Positions 31,921 through 44,464 of a stretch of 64,000 bases of DNA are shown piece by piece. The DNA is from Triatoma infestans (lineage: Eukaryota; Arthropoda; Insecta; Hemiptera; Reduviidae). How positions within the stretch are numbered: position 1 is the first letter of the stretch; each line of letters begins with the position of its first letter. The translations under genes and the position numbers were made by a program. Location of the stretch: assembly GCA_011037195.1 (NCBI GenBank), contig JAAEAF010000266.1:248001-312000 (forward strand). The letters run 5' to 3'. The notes under the pieces are model-generated. The model was not told the origin of the DNA and searched no databases. It saw only the letters and a list, made by a program, of their open reading frames with translations.

Positions 31921-33289
31921 TTTTCTATTTTATCCCCAAAACAGTTTATAATACAATTGCTAGAAAGAAAATAATAAACAAAAAAATGAAGAGGAAAAAT
32001 AAATAAATATCTTTTGTACAATTTACTAAATCCATAACTAATAAAACTAAATTCTAACTAGAATAAATTAAAACTGAATTCCAAATTCTAGCGTGTTTAT
32101 CCTATATGCTAAATTTCGTATAAAAAAACCCTGAAAAGTAAAACTCTAACTTCGATTCACTAGGACAAACTAAATTAAAAAAATATTATATATACGCAAA
32201 CAAAACAAAAAGCGGACTGGCCAGCTGCAATATATTAATGTTTTTCCTTTTTAAGTTATTAACTAATTATTTCATAGCATGATTTTATTTATGTATTTAT
32301 TTATGATTGAAAGTGAAAGTAAAAACCAAGTATTACGTTGGGTCCTGTGGTGATACCCTCTCCGCCTCCAAAATAGTAATCTCGTGTCTCGCTTCTTCTC
32401 CCTTCACCTCGTCTAAGTAGGTAAAAGTGCAGAAAATCCTCAATAGCAAGAGATGTCACGCTACTGCTGGTGTACGTCACTCGTGACAAAAATGCACAGT
32501 ACGTAGCACTTAAATTTAGTGGAATAGCAATTTAAATAATACGTCAATCGCCGTACAGAACGAGCGCTCAGGCCTGCTCGAAACACACTGACTTACAGAC
32601 TCACTCACACTTATAAAACAAACATCGTGGTTATCGCGTACTCGTACATTGCTGCTTGGAATTTGTTCTATTCCTATTTTAACTATAAACTTAAAATCTT
32701 TCTTTCTTTCCTACTGCTACTAGCCCTTCCAAAAATATAGATTTTTATTCAGTTCCCCGATGTACAAACATTGGGTAACAAAACCCATCTGGAAAGTCTG
32801 GCATTGAGCTGTGAGATTCAGCCGAGCGTTCCAACATCCAACCTATCCAAATAATTCAATTTAAAATTCATTAGTATAGTGAATGTATTATTTTAAATAC
32901 ACCACCCTTTTAGATCTCAATATCCTATCTGTCCAAGAATTGACCCAATCCCGTTATTCTAGGTTCCATTTGAAACTGTTGGTCTATTCTAAACTGTAAT
33001 CCGTTCTTGTCCTCTAAAAACAACCCTATGAAATCCACCTCGGAGGCTTGCATCTGGCTTAATATTACAAACTAGCGCATTTCGAGAGAGTTTGACCAAT
33101 TGGTTGCTTCTCCCCTCCTTTAAACCCGTAATTGTTTTTTCCTATATTACTTTAGTACAGGTTTATAAATTTAATATTTTTTAGATATAAAAACAAAAAA
33201 GATTAACAGCTTTAGGATGCAGATAATGGAAGTTTCTAATAAGTTATCAAAGTTTTAAATGAAACGCCAAAATTGTTTTTACAAAGTGT
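31921..33289. other. Intronic non-coding stretch
   Basis: AT-rich to about 32290 and more mixed after that. No gene or known repeat is recognised. Confidence 0.35.
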
Positions 33290-33301
33290 TTAGTTATTGT
33301 G

Positions 33302-33551
33302 GTCCTCACGCATTGCTCTAGTGGCTAGCGCATTCGCCTTTGGTGCGAGAATTCAGGATTCGATTTCCGAGAGGGCAAAGTCGGTGTTGACCCAGCATCG
33401 TGAGAAAAAGTGGGAAGCTACAGTTGACAGCGCATCTTTGTAGCGAAGGCTGGAACTAAAACCGCGGAAGGAAACGCGGCGTGCTTACCACACGGCCCCA
33501 ATACAAATCGCCGTCTGGCAAGCCTTGGACAATGCGCTATAGGTTAGTTAG
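33302..33551 (+). mobile_element. tRNA-derived SINE, type 3
   Basis: The head has CTCTAGTGGCTAGCGCATTC (A box) and GGATTCGATTTCC (B box). The body is less AT-rich than its surroundings and the tail is GGTTAGTTAGTTAG. Target-site duplications TTAGTTATTGTG are at 33290-33301 and 33552-33563. Its 3' end differs from types 1 and 2, so it probably depends on a different LINE partner. Confidence 0.88.
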
Positions 33552-33563
33552 TTAGTTATTGTG

Positions 33564-36474
33564 ATATTAAAGTCGATCAACATTTTTGACTACATATATC
33601 ATATTGAAGAAGTGAACTATGGTTTATTTCTTTGTAAGGGGGCTGCAAAAGTGTGTGATATCTGGCAAGCTGGGCACGTGTATCTGGAGTAACATTATAA
33701 CTTTCTCTTTTGGAGACAGCGAGTACACAATGTCGGCAGTATTTTGCAACTAGTGTGTGTTTGTGTTTCGGGTGTCTGTAAGAGAGAAGGAGGCTCGACG
33801 GTGAAGTTGTGCTGAATGTTGAGTAGAATGAGCCAAGTAAAGGCTTCTTTACAAATTTGCTGCTGGTTATATTTTCACCTTCCATTAGGAGAAATGGTTA
33901 TATTCTACATTCACCTTCTATTAGGGGATAAGTCCCACCAGAATGGGAGCAGTTTTAGTTCCGCGAGTACACCATTCAAACACTGAATATAGCCCATTTA
34001 GATTAGTGAGTTAAATACATATATAAAATATATATAAAAATTGTATTTTGAAAGGTGCGGATTTAGAGTCATTTTCGGCTCTAACTCCAGTATTTTTCCT
34101 AAGAATTATTTCCATTTGTCAATAACTAATAAATACATATCTTTGATTTTGATCAGTTGATCCGTATGGATTTTCTCCTAGAAATGGAACTAGTTTTTTA
34201 GATATTAATTTTTAAAAAATGGTTGCATCAGAATTTTATTTTGATAATTAACTGATTAAATAACAGACTAATTTTTATTTAGACTAAGAAAATATAAAAA
34301 ATTTAGATTTTTGAAGATACGCAGAGTACGGAAAACTGATTTGTAGAAACTGTTCTCTCTCTCGCTGTTTGCGTGTGAAAAGTTAAAGTAAAAAAAAACA
34401 AATTCTCTGATAAGTTGGTATTTTCTAGCCAATATAAATAAAATGTTATGTGTGAAACGTTCACACGAGTTTCCCTCATTGCAATAATTATAGTTCTAGT
34501 CGATACATTTTTTCAAATGTGAATTTTCACTAAACATGCAAATGATGACATTACATCATTGGTGGTGGGGAGGTTTTATTTTTTTATTAATTTAAGGCGC
34601 GTCAACAGCATAGTCATTTATTACCCTACGCCTATATCGATAGCAATGCCATGTAACTTCTTGCAGTCCATACAATCTCGATGTGCGAGACCAACGATCA
34701 CCAGTGCCTTTAAAGGTGGTTCTTATTTCCATGAGATCGGGCAAGTATCAATTGGGAGATATTCATGGGACAGTCTTCAGTACACAAAATGCATGCGGAA
34801 CTCAAAACTACACTGATGTTCTTTTAATAGTCATGTCCTGTCATGCCTCGAAATCCTGCTGCAAAATCCGTCTGTCTTTGGGCGCTTTGCTATTGGACTT
34901 CAGCAACCACCTTCCTCTCTATTCCCTTGTGAGTCGTCTTTTTAATGTCCTTTAAGCTATATATTGGTGTAATTCTTGATTATTCTCTTCACAAAGCTGT
35001 ATGGAAACGGAGGTTCTTGTTGACTTGACTGAGCTCTCAGTTTAGCAAGGTAAATCTGCATTATCATTTCCCATTATCACGCAGCGGGAGGGAATCCACT
35101 GGATGGAAACTCTATGACCCGGCATTAAAGTTTTTACATAGAGGTCCTGTGTATTCATTAATGACGGCCTCCATCATTAAGTAGTAAGTGTATAGCCTCC
35201 ATCAATAACTACATGTATAGCTGCTCTTGAATCAACGAACACAACCACCCTCGATCCTCTTCTCAACGCAGCGCTTTCCCATCAAAATTAATTACAAAAG
35301 TTCCTCAGTGATTTTTAATATTATTGTCGTATTATTTACTTATCGTTGGGTAGAGGTAGTAGTTAAACTTTTTCTATAATTTATATTTTCTTTTCCAACG
35401 TATAAATTACTGTTAATTATAACTATTTAGTGAAAATGAAAGTTTTTTATATAAATAAGGGGAAAAGTTTAGAGTTACACGCACTAAACTAGAACCAGAA
35501 ATAAACTGACATAGAATAAAACAAGAAAAAGTTGTTAAATGAAAAAGGTTGGAAAATAAACAAAATGCAATATAATGTGGAAGTTGCAATATAATATGTC
35601 TGCCACAATGCTAGTACCAGCAAACAGAGCAACATGTAGAATAAGAATTAAACAATTCTTAATGCGGCCAACTTTCACTTACTAGATCCATCAAATTATA
35701 GACAGATATAAATTTCGTGCATGATCCTTGAGATTTCTACAACATAATATTTACAAAGCTCCCCCATTAATATTACAAAGCTGATGGAACCGTCTGATAA
35801 AATGTCAAGCCATATTGTCACAACGAAATCAATTCAATTGGGAAAAATGTTTTAAATAAAATTAGTGGACAATAACTGACAGCGTGCCAAGTTGGAACCA
35901 CGTTCAAGAAAACTAAAACAATAAAAGAAGCAAAACTATGGTTCAATAAAGTCACAACATTCTTTTCTACAACAGTTGAATAATGTAACTATTATTCCAC
36001 TAAAATCCATGACTAATGAAGTACTTTAAATCTTTACAGAGTGAAAGGTTTTTTATAATCACATTGATGCCAACTTTCAATTCAATAAATTTTAAGGTTT
36101 GGATGAAATTGGTAAAATATATTAGAAATAATAAGGTACTGTAAAAGTTCTTAACCATTTGTCTAAAAATATTAGGTAATAAATTAAATATCAGAAACTT
36201 GAGAGAACACTTAATCAAAATCAAGTGGGGCTGCTCAATTAAATTGAGGTACTCGAACACACAGCGTGCTCATCAATCCGTAGACGTAGCAATAAAGCGA
36301 AAATACCTAGCCATTAAATAGATAAAATATAACGATGTTTTAATGACGAAATAAAATGCAATGTCTAAATAAATAAACTAATATCTTTAGATGACATAAA
36401 GTGCATCTAAGACTAAATATAAACATAAAGTTTATCGAAAATGTGGATGGGTTCGCAATACTGGATAACATCTT
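33564..36474. other. Intronic non-coding stretch
   Basis: A scrap of the type-1 SINE 3' end, minus strand (AATTTAAGGCGCGTCAACAG, 34588-34613), sits at the left of a less AT-rich block at 34620-34970. The overlapping frames in that block match nothing I know. 35030-35300 is also less AT-rich, with TTCATTAATGACGG. Confidence 0.4.
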
Positions 36475-36759
36475 GTATTTTATGCGTCTAGCATGCATAT
36501 TGGTTTGTTCCTGACCGGTTTCGGATTTTCATCCGTCGTCAGAGAAAATTCACCAAGTTCGTGTAGAGAGTTTATAAGGATATATAACATAACCTTATAA
36601 CCTCCCCACATATATGCAAACAACAAAAACAGTGTGAGTGTGACAGAAACATTAGGTTGAACTGAACTCTCTACATGAACTTGGTGAATTTGCTTTGACG
36701 ATGGATGAAAATCCGAAACTGGTCTGGAATGAATATGCGTGCGACGACGGATAAAATAC
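36475..36759. mobile_element. Foldback element with CTGACGA...GAAAC arms
   Basis: Arms 36475-36572 and 36664-36759 are imperfect reverse complements around a central ~90-bp spacer. Each arm holds a stem-loop, GGATGAAAATCC, placed between CTGACGA (or its diverged form) and GAAACCGGTC. Two other foldbacks in the window (53592-53802, 55429-55690) share this design. Confidence 0.75.
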
Positions 36760-38084
36760 CAGATATAGTTTAACTATAAATATGCTGGGAAATAATGCCC
36801 AGGGAGTCAACTAAAATATTCTCCACAAAGGAGCTATGTCTTTAAGGCTGATATTGATCTTGTCAAAAAAGTCCAAGGTTGGCTTAGCCGCCACAATAGG
36901 TACATAATTTTGCTTAAATAATCAAATTTTCATATTTCATTTCGGTTTCACCTCTGTGGCATCCGACACGAACGATTCGATCAAAATCTGTTTGACTGTT
37001 TCGCCGATGATTTCTTTTCAGGTTTCCAGGATTTTCTCGAAAACGAATTTCTTTCAAATACGTACACCTACTACATCACTTCCGATTAATTATTTTTATT
37101 TGTTACTTTTCTTTGAATAGATCCACTTTTAAAGGATTCTGAAACAGTGTTAGAATTCCCCTCTGTTTATTTCATTAAACTTTTCAGTTTTCCCACTTAC
37201 ATAATATAGATGTAAAATGGTAAAAATAAACTTGCAAAAATGTCAAGTTAGAAGAAAATTCCTCAATTTGAAGTTGAGAAGCTGCAAAACACAATCGTAA
37301 AACATGACAAATTTTTGAACAGAGTAGCAAGATGCAATGAAACCCACGATATAATAAAGTTTAGATCCATCTCTGTTTATAAATTATATTTACAACTGTA
37401 GATTTACAAATGTGAACTAGTAAAAACCATTTATTAAAGACAGCATTGTACTATATTATGTAATATAATTAATTACATAAAATTATGTACGGTAATAAAA
37501 TGAAGCGTCGTAGAGATGCAGTATAGTGTACTCATAGAATAATAAATAGTGCAATATAGTGTAATAAAGTTGTAACTGCAGATGCACTCAACTCATTACG
37601 ACTAATTTATGTAATACTATCATAGAATAACTTGCCTAAATACAGTGTATTTCACTACGAGTATTACTTTAAGCCTTATATCAGTATGTCTGTAATAAAC
37701 ATGTGGCTATCTCTCATCACCTACTTGAGCAGTGGCAATATCGCAACTAATGAAGATCTCCTATGGTGTTATTATTGCTAGTACTGCCACAGAATAAAAT
37801 GTCTCTACGATTAGGTGTTTATGCAATGTGCATACCGGTTATAATTTGATTTTTGCTTTAATTTGAAATGTTACCCAACAGAATGTGCTGGGAAATTTTA
37901 TCAAACTGCAAGTTTGTGATCATAAAATAAACTGAACCATTTGCCATATGACGTTATAATTATGGAAAGAGATTATGTTATAAACCATGGGAAAATGAGT
38001 ATAGTGTGCAACGACTTTCTCTTACTGACATTTTCACAATTTTTGCTGACTAATTGGAATAACTGTTATTGTTGCTCAATTGAA
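36760..38084. other. Intronic non-coding stretch
   Basis: No gene. Contains scattered ATAAT/GTAATA runs at 37430-37680. It ends at the 5'-truncation point of LINE B, which I can place only to within about 100 bases. Confidence 0.35.
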
Positions 38085-40097
38085 CGTGAACCTAATAGTG
38101 GCTGCCAAACTGCGACCGACGGAATAGGACATGAAAATATAAGGGAATGTGACTTGTATGCAAAACCACGTATTTATGATGAATATTTGGATGCTCCTTT
38201 TACACCGGATGAGTTAGCTGCTGTTATTTTTAAATTAAAAAATAATAAAGCCCCCGGTCGTGACAGAGTAAGCTACGAATTTTATAAGTATGCACCAGCA
38301 ATTCTTCATGGAAAATTACTCCAATTTTTTAACTATATTTATGAATTGGGGGTTACCCCTCCATCATTCAGCCAGTCAATAATATTTCCTCTTTTTAAAC
38401 ATGGTGACATAAATGAAGTCGCCAATTACAGAGGCATCTCATGCATTGATTCTATTGCGAAAATTTTTTCTGGTCTTCTGTTATTACGTCTTGAGTCCTA
38501 TATATCATCTAAAGATTTACTGTCTGAGTTTCAAGCAGGTTTCAGGCGCACATATTCCAGTATTGATAATCTGTTTACGTTGACAAACATAATTAAACTT
38601 CGCTTTCTTCAGAAAAATAAAAAATTGTTTTGTTTCTTTGTGGATTTTCGGGCTGCCTTCGACCGAGTAGATAGAGATGCGTTGATCTTGAAACTTTATA
38701 ATCTTGGCATATCTACTAAATTTATAAAAATTTTAATGTCTCTTTACAAAGATTCACAGTCTGCGCTGCGTGGAAAAGATGGTATTTCAGAGTGGTTTGA
38801 CGTGGTTTCAGGAGTAAGGCAGGGCTGCGTATTGAGTCCTCTTTTGTTCGCATTGTATCTTGACGATTTGCCAGCTGCCCTGGAATCAGGTGTGAGGGTT
38901 GGCAACTCCGTAATTAAAGTCCTTATGTATGCTGACGACGTGGTACTAGTCGCAGATAATGCTGCCAGTCTTCAGAGGAACATTAAAACACTGGAATCGT
39001 ACTGCTTACAATGGAATTTATCAGTTAATTTAGACAAATCGAAAATTATTGTTTTTAGGAAGGGTGGCAGGTTGGCAGGCAAAGATCGGTGGTATTTTAA
39101 TAATAATCCGATAGAAATTGTGAAAGAATACAAATATCTCGGCGTTACATTAACCCCACGTCTATCTTTTAATCGTCATGTTAATAATAAAGTATCCATA
39201 ACGAAACTTGCTCTGAATAGTATATGGCAAGATTTTATTACTCAAGATGTAATTCCTCTTCCTGCAAAATTTAAAATGTTCAATGCAATCTGCCGTTCAA
39301 TCCTTTGTTATGCCTCTCAAATCTGGGGTTATGAGAAATTTGAGCAACTTGAAAAAGCCTTGCGGTTTTTTATTAGAAAATTATTTGCCCTCCCTAAATC
39401 AACTCCTAATTATATGTTGTAGTTGGAGACAAACGTAGATCAGCTGTTTCTGTTTACTCTGAAAATTCATTTTAATTATATCTTGAGACTTTTTAAACTT
39501 CCTGATTACCGCCTTCCTAAAATAGTCGCCCTTGAATTTGTTGGTCGCGGTGCAATATGGCTTAAGAACTGGAATGCATTGTCTGCTGAACTCTCATGTG
39601 ATTCGCTTTTTTCTTTAAACAATGTAGATGATTGGCCAAGGCTGTTTAACGTTATATTAGAAAAATTACGAACTAAATTTAGAGAAGAGCTTTGTGAACA
39701 AGTTAGTTCCAGCTCACGATTCCTACTGTATAAACAATTAGATCGTAACTTTGACATGTTTGATTTCATTAATGATAAAGCTCAGGGATTGACTTTGGTT
39801 GAGTTAAGATGGCTATTTAAGATCAGAGGTGATTTATTGTATTTGAATGGTGCACCAGTTATTATAAGGGAAAATGTAATGTGTTCCTTATGTAATGCCC
39901 GTCTTAGGGAAGACATTGTTCATTTTATGGCAGAATGCACCATCCTCTCTGAGATCCGTCATCTACATGTAGCTTCTGCAACTTTAACTAAAAGTCAGTT
40001 TATTGAACAGTTACAAAATAATTTTCGTCCTTTAATCAAATACGCTCAACATGCCTGGCACTATCGATACCATTTAGTAATGGAATTCAATTTTTGA
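38085..40097 (+). pseudogene. LINE B ORF2: reverse transcriptase and zinc-finger tail, one nonsense codon
   Basis: One frame of about 670 codons is interrupted only by TAG at 39420-39422, where relatives have Tyr. Motifs in order: KLKNNKAPGRDRVSYEFYK (about 38236), NYRGISCIDSIAKIF (38425), FQAGFRRTYSSIDN (38532), FFVDFRAAFDRVDRD (38635), VRQGCVLSPLLFALYLDDLP (38815), catalytic VLMYADDVVL (38920) and YKYLGVTLTPRLSF (39130). The tail has CSLCNARLREDIVHF and the end YRYHLVMEFNF. The endonuclease and ORF1 are missing because of 5' truncation. Low decay suggests it is younger than its neighbours. The clade is unassigned; the tail is shared with A, C and D. Confidence 0.9.
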
Positions 40098-40256
40098 ATG
40101 TTTGTGATTTCATATTTTATAAGATTTTGATTGTTTACTTTGAGTTACAAATCATATAAGTAAAACTTTATTTTTGTTTCTTTTTCGAATTATTTTTCAT
40201 GTTTATTTTTTTCTTTTTGTTCTTCTGTGTGTATATTTCTGTTCTATGAATCGACC

Positions 40257-40285
40257 TCCGGCAGACGGAATTTTTTTCCATGCCG
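40257..40285 (+). other. Family 3'-UTR hairpin, LINE B
   Basis: Outer stem GGCA/TGCC, a GAC bulge, and inner stem GGAA/TTCC around a T-run loop. Confidence 0.68.
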
Positions 40286-40375
40286 TACATTACTTGTATT
40301 ATCTTTGACTCATTTTGTAAAACTTTTTTTTGGTAAAATAAAAAAGTGATATTAAAATAAATAAAAAAAAAATAA

Positions 40376-42638
40376 TAAAAACTATAAGGGAATATGATTA
40401 CACTGCACGCCGCTAAGCAGCGCCACGAGTAAGTTGTATCAATACAGAAATAGTATTTCATTGAGAAGGGTTAAAACTTGAATAAAACAAAAAAAATCAA
40501 TTGCACACCCGATTAATTAATTTTCTACAAATTTGGTATATTAGCAATGCAATTAAACCTTATGATTTATGAGGCATTCTATTCAAATTCAAGTAACATT
40601 ATAAACTTTGTTTTTGAAAGATATATATGTTAACCATTTTAAAACATAAAATGAAGTTCTTTTAACCTTTAGTTAACAAGGGAAAATAAGAAGCAGCTTG
40701 AACGAAATGCAAATAAGTATTGATTGAAAATAATAAAAACAGACAAAGAAGATGGCAAAGAGTAAACAAAAGGTTCAAGAAAGAAATGAATTGAAATGTA
40801 AACACAGAATAAGTAGTAGTGCAAGTTAAAATTTATATTCTTTTCATATTGTTGACCTAGTAAATTTAATTTGTTATTTTAAAAGGAAAATAAAAAACTG
40901 GTAATAGGAATTTAATTGTGTAAAAGAGTTTTCTTTCATATTGAAATTAATACTGATATATTTCAACATGGCCCGTATTTTATGGTTTGGTTAATTTAGT
41001 TTGTAACAGAGCTGTCTTGTGAATATCTGCAAAATAAATAAGAGTGTATGTCGGATGATATTAGTGTAGAGAGAGTACAACACCCTCATAATGAAAGACC
41101 TTTATTTTGTTTATTTACTTTGTTCTCCTTTTTTTTTGTTCTTTATTTTAGTACTACCGAACACTCGTCATTTATTTATCTAAGTATCGTATAGAGTGCA
41201 GCACTGTAATTTATACCTCATTGTTCGCTATCTACAACATTAATAAACAAAAAGAATGCACTTAAATAAATAGGAAAATCCACCAAAGGGAGTAAATAGT
41301 TATGGCAGCCAGTCCCCATAAACTACCGTTTGTATGCATGTTTATTTAAGCACAAAGTAAAAGAGCTATGTTTGGAAGCATATCATTGAAAATGATGTAG
41401 CTTTGTACGAGATAGAAATAGAGGGAGAAGCATAAGCTTACATCTCTGGTGGGAACATCATGATCTCTTTTTAAACTTCCCTCCTGATCCTCGCGCTCTT
41501 CATTCTGGCTTCCCTCCATCAGAAAATGTTGTCCATCAGAGTAAACTGCAGAGAAAGAAAGCCTGACTACGTGTATGAACTCATTAAAACTCCACCAATT
41601 TCAAGCACTTACTGGACCCACTGTTCCAGACCCGTTCTTAAAGTGTTCTTCAATGCAAGTCCCTCAAAGTATTTGATTAATTAAAAGTGACAATAATTAT
41701 GACTCTCAACTTTAACTATTTTATTTTACTTTCTCATCACGGTGACAGTTTCGACACTATACTGTCATCTTCAGACAGTATTTTGATTTTTTTTATTTTG
41801 GCACATCTGTCATTACGTCAACATCTGAGGTTATTGGCGACTTTCAGTATGCTGCCTATCTTCAGGCAATGTTCTGTCGTTCTAGACACAATGTCCAATT
41901 TTTATTTCTAGTTTGGTCAACTGTCACATTTAATTATTTCACAGTTAATCTGTGTTATAAGTGAACAGGTAATATAATGATTAAACTTATTATGATTGGT
42001 GACGACAGATTGCACTGATTATAAATCATAAATACTACAAATAAAAATGAATATAAATAATTAATAGAGAAATAATCATGTAAAAGTTCGACCAAACTAC
42101 AAATCAAATACAGGCTGAAAATGACAATTATGTGGAAACTGTCGCTGATGAGAGAGTACAAAGCTGAGGAATTAGTCACAATAACTTCCACCCGTACTTT
42201 CCAATCATCCACTCGAATTTAGGCCATCGTTTTCCCATCATTTCCTCATTCCTGCCTTAATGTTTCTGTCGGCCGGAGAGAGAGATCGATCTTCAAATGT
42301 TATGATTTTTATAATTTACCAATCGATTTCACTTCTTTAATTAACAACAATAATATTTACAGTACAATTGTCCAGTTGAAATATGTTCATTATGTCTCTT
42401 TTGTGCACCAACTAAAAACTTTATCGATTATACAATTTATCTCAATAATTTACTGATGAAAATAGACATTCTATAATCAACTTAAACCCCCGGCTTGGAC
42501 AAGCTGTGATAAATACAGATCAATTATTTCTTTTAATAAAGAGCCACAATATTGTTCCTTAAACTTTCGTCATTTTTATGCTTTTTTATGATTGCAGTTT
42601 ATCAGGCATATTCTTTTTTAATTAATTTCACAATGTAA
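40376..42638. other. Intronic non-coding stretch
   Basis: Very AT-rich to about 41320. The 41740-41905 part has short paired motifs (CACGGTGACAGTTTCGAC, CTTCAGACAG, CTTCAGGCAATGTTCTG) but no gene. Confidence 0.35.
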
Positions 42639-43503
42639 CACCTAAATAGAAGTAACTTCCTTACTGTAAGATAAATACTTGATTAGTAAGATAAATATAT
42701 TCTTTAGTCATTTGGAAGAAATTTATCAAAATATTCCCAAAAAAGAAAAATCACATAGATGTGTTTTTGGGAATATTTTGATAAATTTCTAAAAGTCTTC
42801 TTCCAAATCACTAAAGAATATATTTATCTTACTAATCGGTACTAATTACAACAAGTTTGGGGGCCAGACACTTGTATGTTTGCAGTATTTTTTTTGTTCT
42901 AAACAGCTCTAACGATTTTTTAAACTGATAGACGTTAGTGCTGTAAGAAATGTCCACAGCTCCAAAGAGAAGATTTTGGATATAACGCAATCATTTTCCC
43001 AGATTAGAAACTAATTTTCCTATACTGTGCAAACATTGGTTTAACTTGTTCCAATATTCTTTGATTAAAAAGTAACATATTTTTAGTGCATAATATCCTA
43101 TGTCTGTTTAACAATGTAAGACAGTAGAACAAGTGGTTACGTGTTTAGAAAGGTTGAGGAAAGCTGATTCAACTTGGAAATTACTAGCAAAACTGTTATT
43201 GCAATCCACAATAATTGCCATACGATAAGTTAAGAATGTTTTAGTGCAATATATGTTTATATTCTTTTGTATATCTGTATTTTTCTTGGTTATTCGATAA
43301 ATTTAATTGTAATCCAATCAAACTTTGTTGTGTGCACTGATTTCACCCAAAATATTACATTTTAACCTGACCAAAATCCCAAGACATTTAACACAATACA
43401 TTCTCTATTTTCTAATCATTCGTCATAACTCATTAGCACATCCACATCTCTAGGAGTAAAATTCAATCTGTTCTTCACTAAGGAAGTTACTTCTATTTAG
43501 GTG
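42639..43503. mobile_element. 865-bp non-coding element with 25-bp perfect terminal inverted repeats
   Basis: CACCTAAATAGAAGTAACTT begins at 42639. The exact reverse complement of its first 25 bases ends at 43503. Possible target-site duplication ATGTA (42633-42637 and 43504-43508), with one extra A on the left. No transposase is encoded. A second foldback is nested near the left end (42681-42837). Confidence 0.78.
42681..42837. repeat. Long hairpin inside the TIR element
   Basis: GATTAGTAAGATAAATATAT and the following ~45 bases return as reverse complement on the right, ending ATCTTACTAATC at 42837. The arms are nearly perfect, apart from a ~13-base insertion on the right (AAAAGTCTTCTTC region). 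The tip is TCACAT-AG-ATGTG. Confidence 0.88.
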
Positions 43504-44464
43504 ATGTATAAATCCCATTAATTTAATAAATTCTCTAAGGTAAATATATATGTAAATTGATGCGTACTAGATTACAAAAGTGTTTAAAATATAGAATAAT
43601 TCATTTACCAGTTAAATTGGAAACTGATCACTATTTTGGGGGAATTAAGTACGTAAATTGAGTGCTTCTTAGATTAGAAATGTGTTTAAAAATATGGGTA
43701 AATTGAGATAAAAAGACTACTAGTTCTACTAAGCTTCTTTTATTTTTCCTTTCTCTAACTAATTTGTTTAATTGCATAAACAATTAGTTTGACAGACGAT
43801 ATTTTTGAAAATTACATTATTTGTGTAGGATAGCTTTCCACTAGGTGTAAGATATTACTGAGAAACTCCACAAACTATCTCTAAAGAAATTACTTTTGCT
43901 CTAATAAGAAGTGTTTAAAAATATATAACAAAATTCATATAAATTCCAGTTAAATTACTAGTTTTAATATGTACGCATAGACCGCTATTCTTACTTTTAT
44001 TTCTTACATGTCAATCTGTAAGATAGGCACTTTCGACTTTTACATTTTTAACCGAAAACTTACATCTCTACTTTGCAAGCATTGACGGAATTGTGTGTAA
44101 ATTGAGAACGTTTTAGATTAGAAGAGTGATTAAAAATGGGGAATTTAGTACGTAAATTGAGAAACAATAGTTACTAAATCTCTGGTTAAACACTAGCTTT
44201 TTTCCTTCCTTTAATTATTTTGTTTAATTGTATAAACAATTAGTTCGATAAAAGATATTAGTAACTACTTCGTCGTACATTGCGTTAGATAACAGATCCA
44301 ACGACTTGAAGAGGTACTAAAAAAAAAAACAAAAAAAAAACTTACAGAAGTAACTGACTCATAAAACAATAAAATGTGGTGGGAGTGGAGAAGTGAGTAG
44401 AGAGGGTGGACTGCCGCCATGGTGTGCAGAAAACTGTTTTAGAACCGGTCTATTTTATCTACTT
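43504..44464. repeat. Local dispersed repeats
   Basis: The motif GTACGTAAATTGAG, then a TTAGATTAGAA-type stretch and TGTTTAAAAATATGGG, recurs at about 43553, 43650, 43905 and 44098. A second motif, AATTTGTTTAATTGCATAAA followed by CAATTAGTT, is at 43760 and again at 44217. No coding is seen; a poly(A) run is at 44320-44340. Confidence 0.65.

Larger units (their letters stand above)
38085..40375 (+). mobile_element. LINE copy B, 5'-truncated, almost intact RT
   Basis: RT and C-terminal coding sequence runs to 40097. A 3' UTR follows with the family hairpin (40257-40285), then an AATAAA-rich 3' end near 40358-40375. This is the best-preserved copy of the A-B-C-D family, and it lies inside the channel intron. 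Confidence 0.87.

Noticed and set aside
33577..33885. 102-codon minus-strand frame
   Set aside because: No family signature, and it starts just after a SINE; treated as chance.
34559..34955. Overlapping frames of 85 and 90 codons
   Set aside because: Two unrelated frames over the same DNA, no motif, and the first includes SINE tail sequence.
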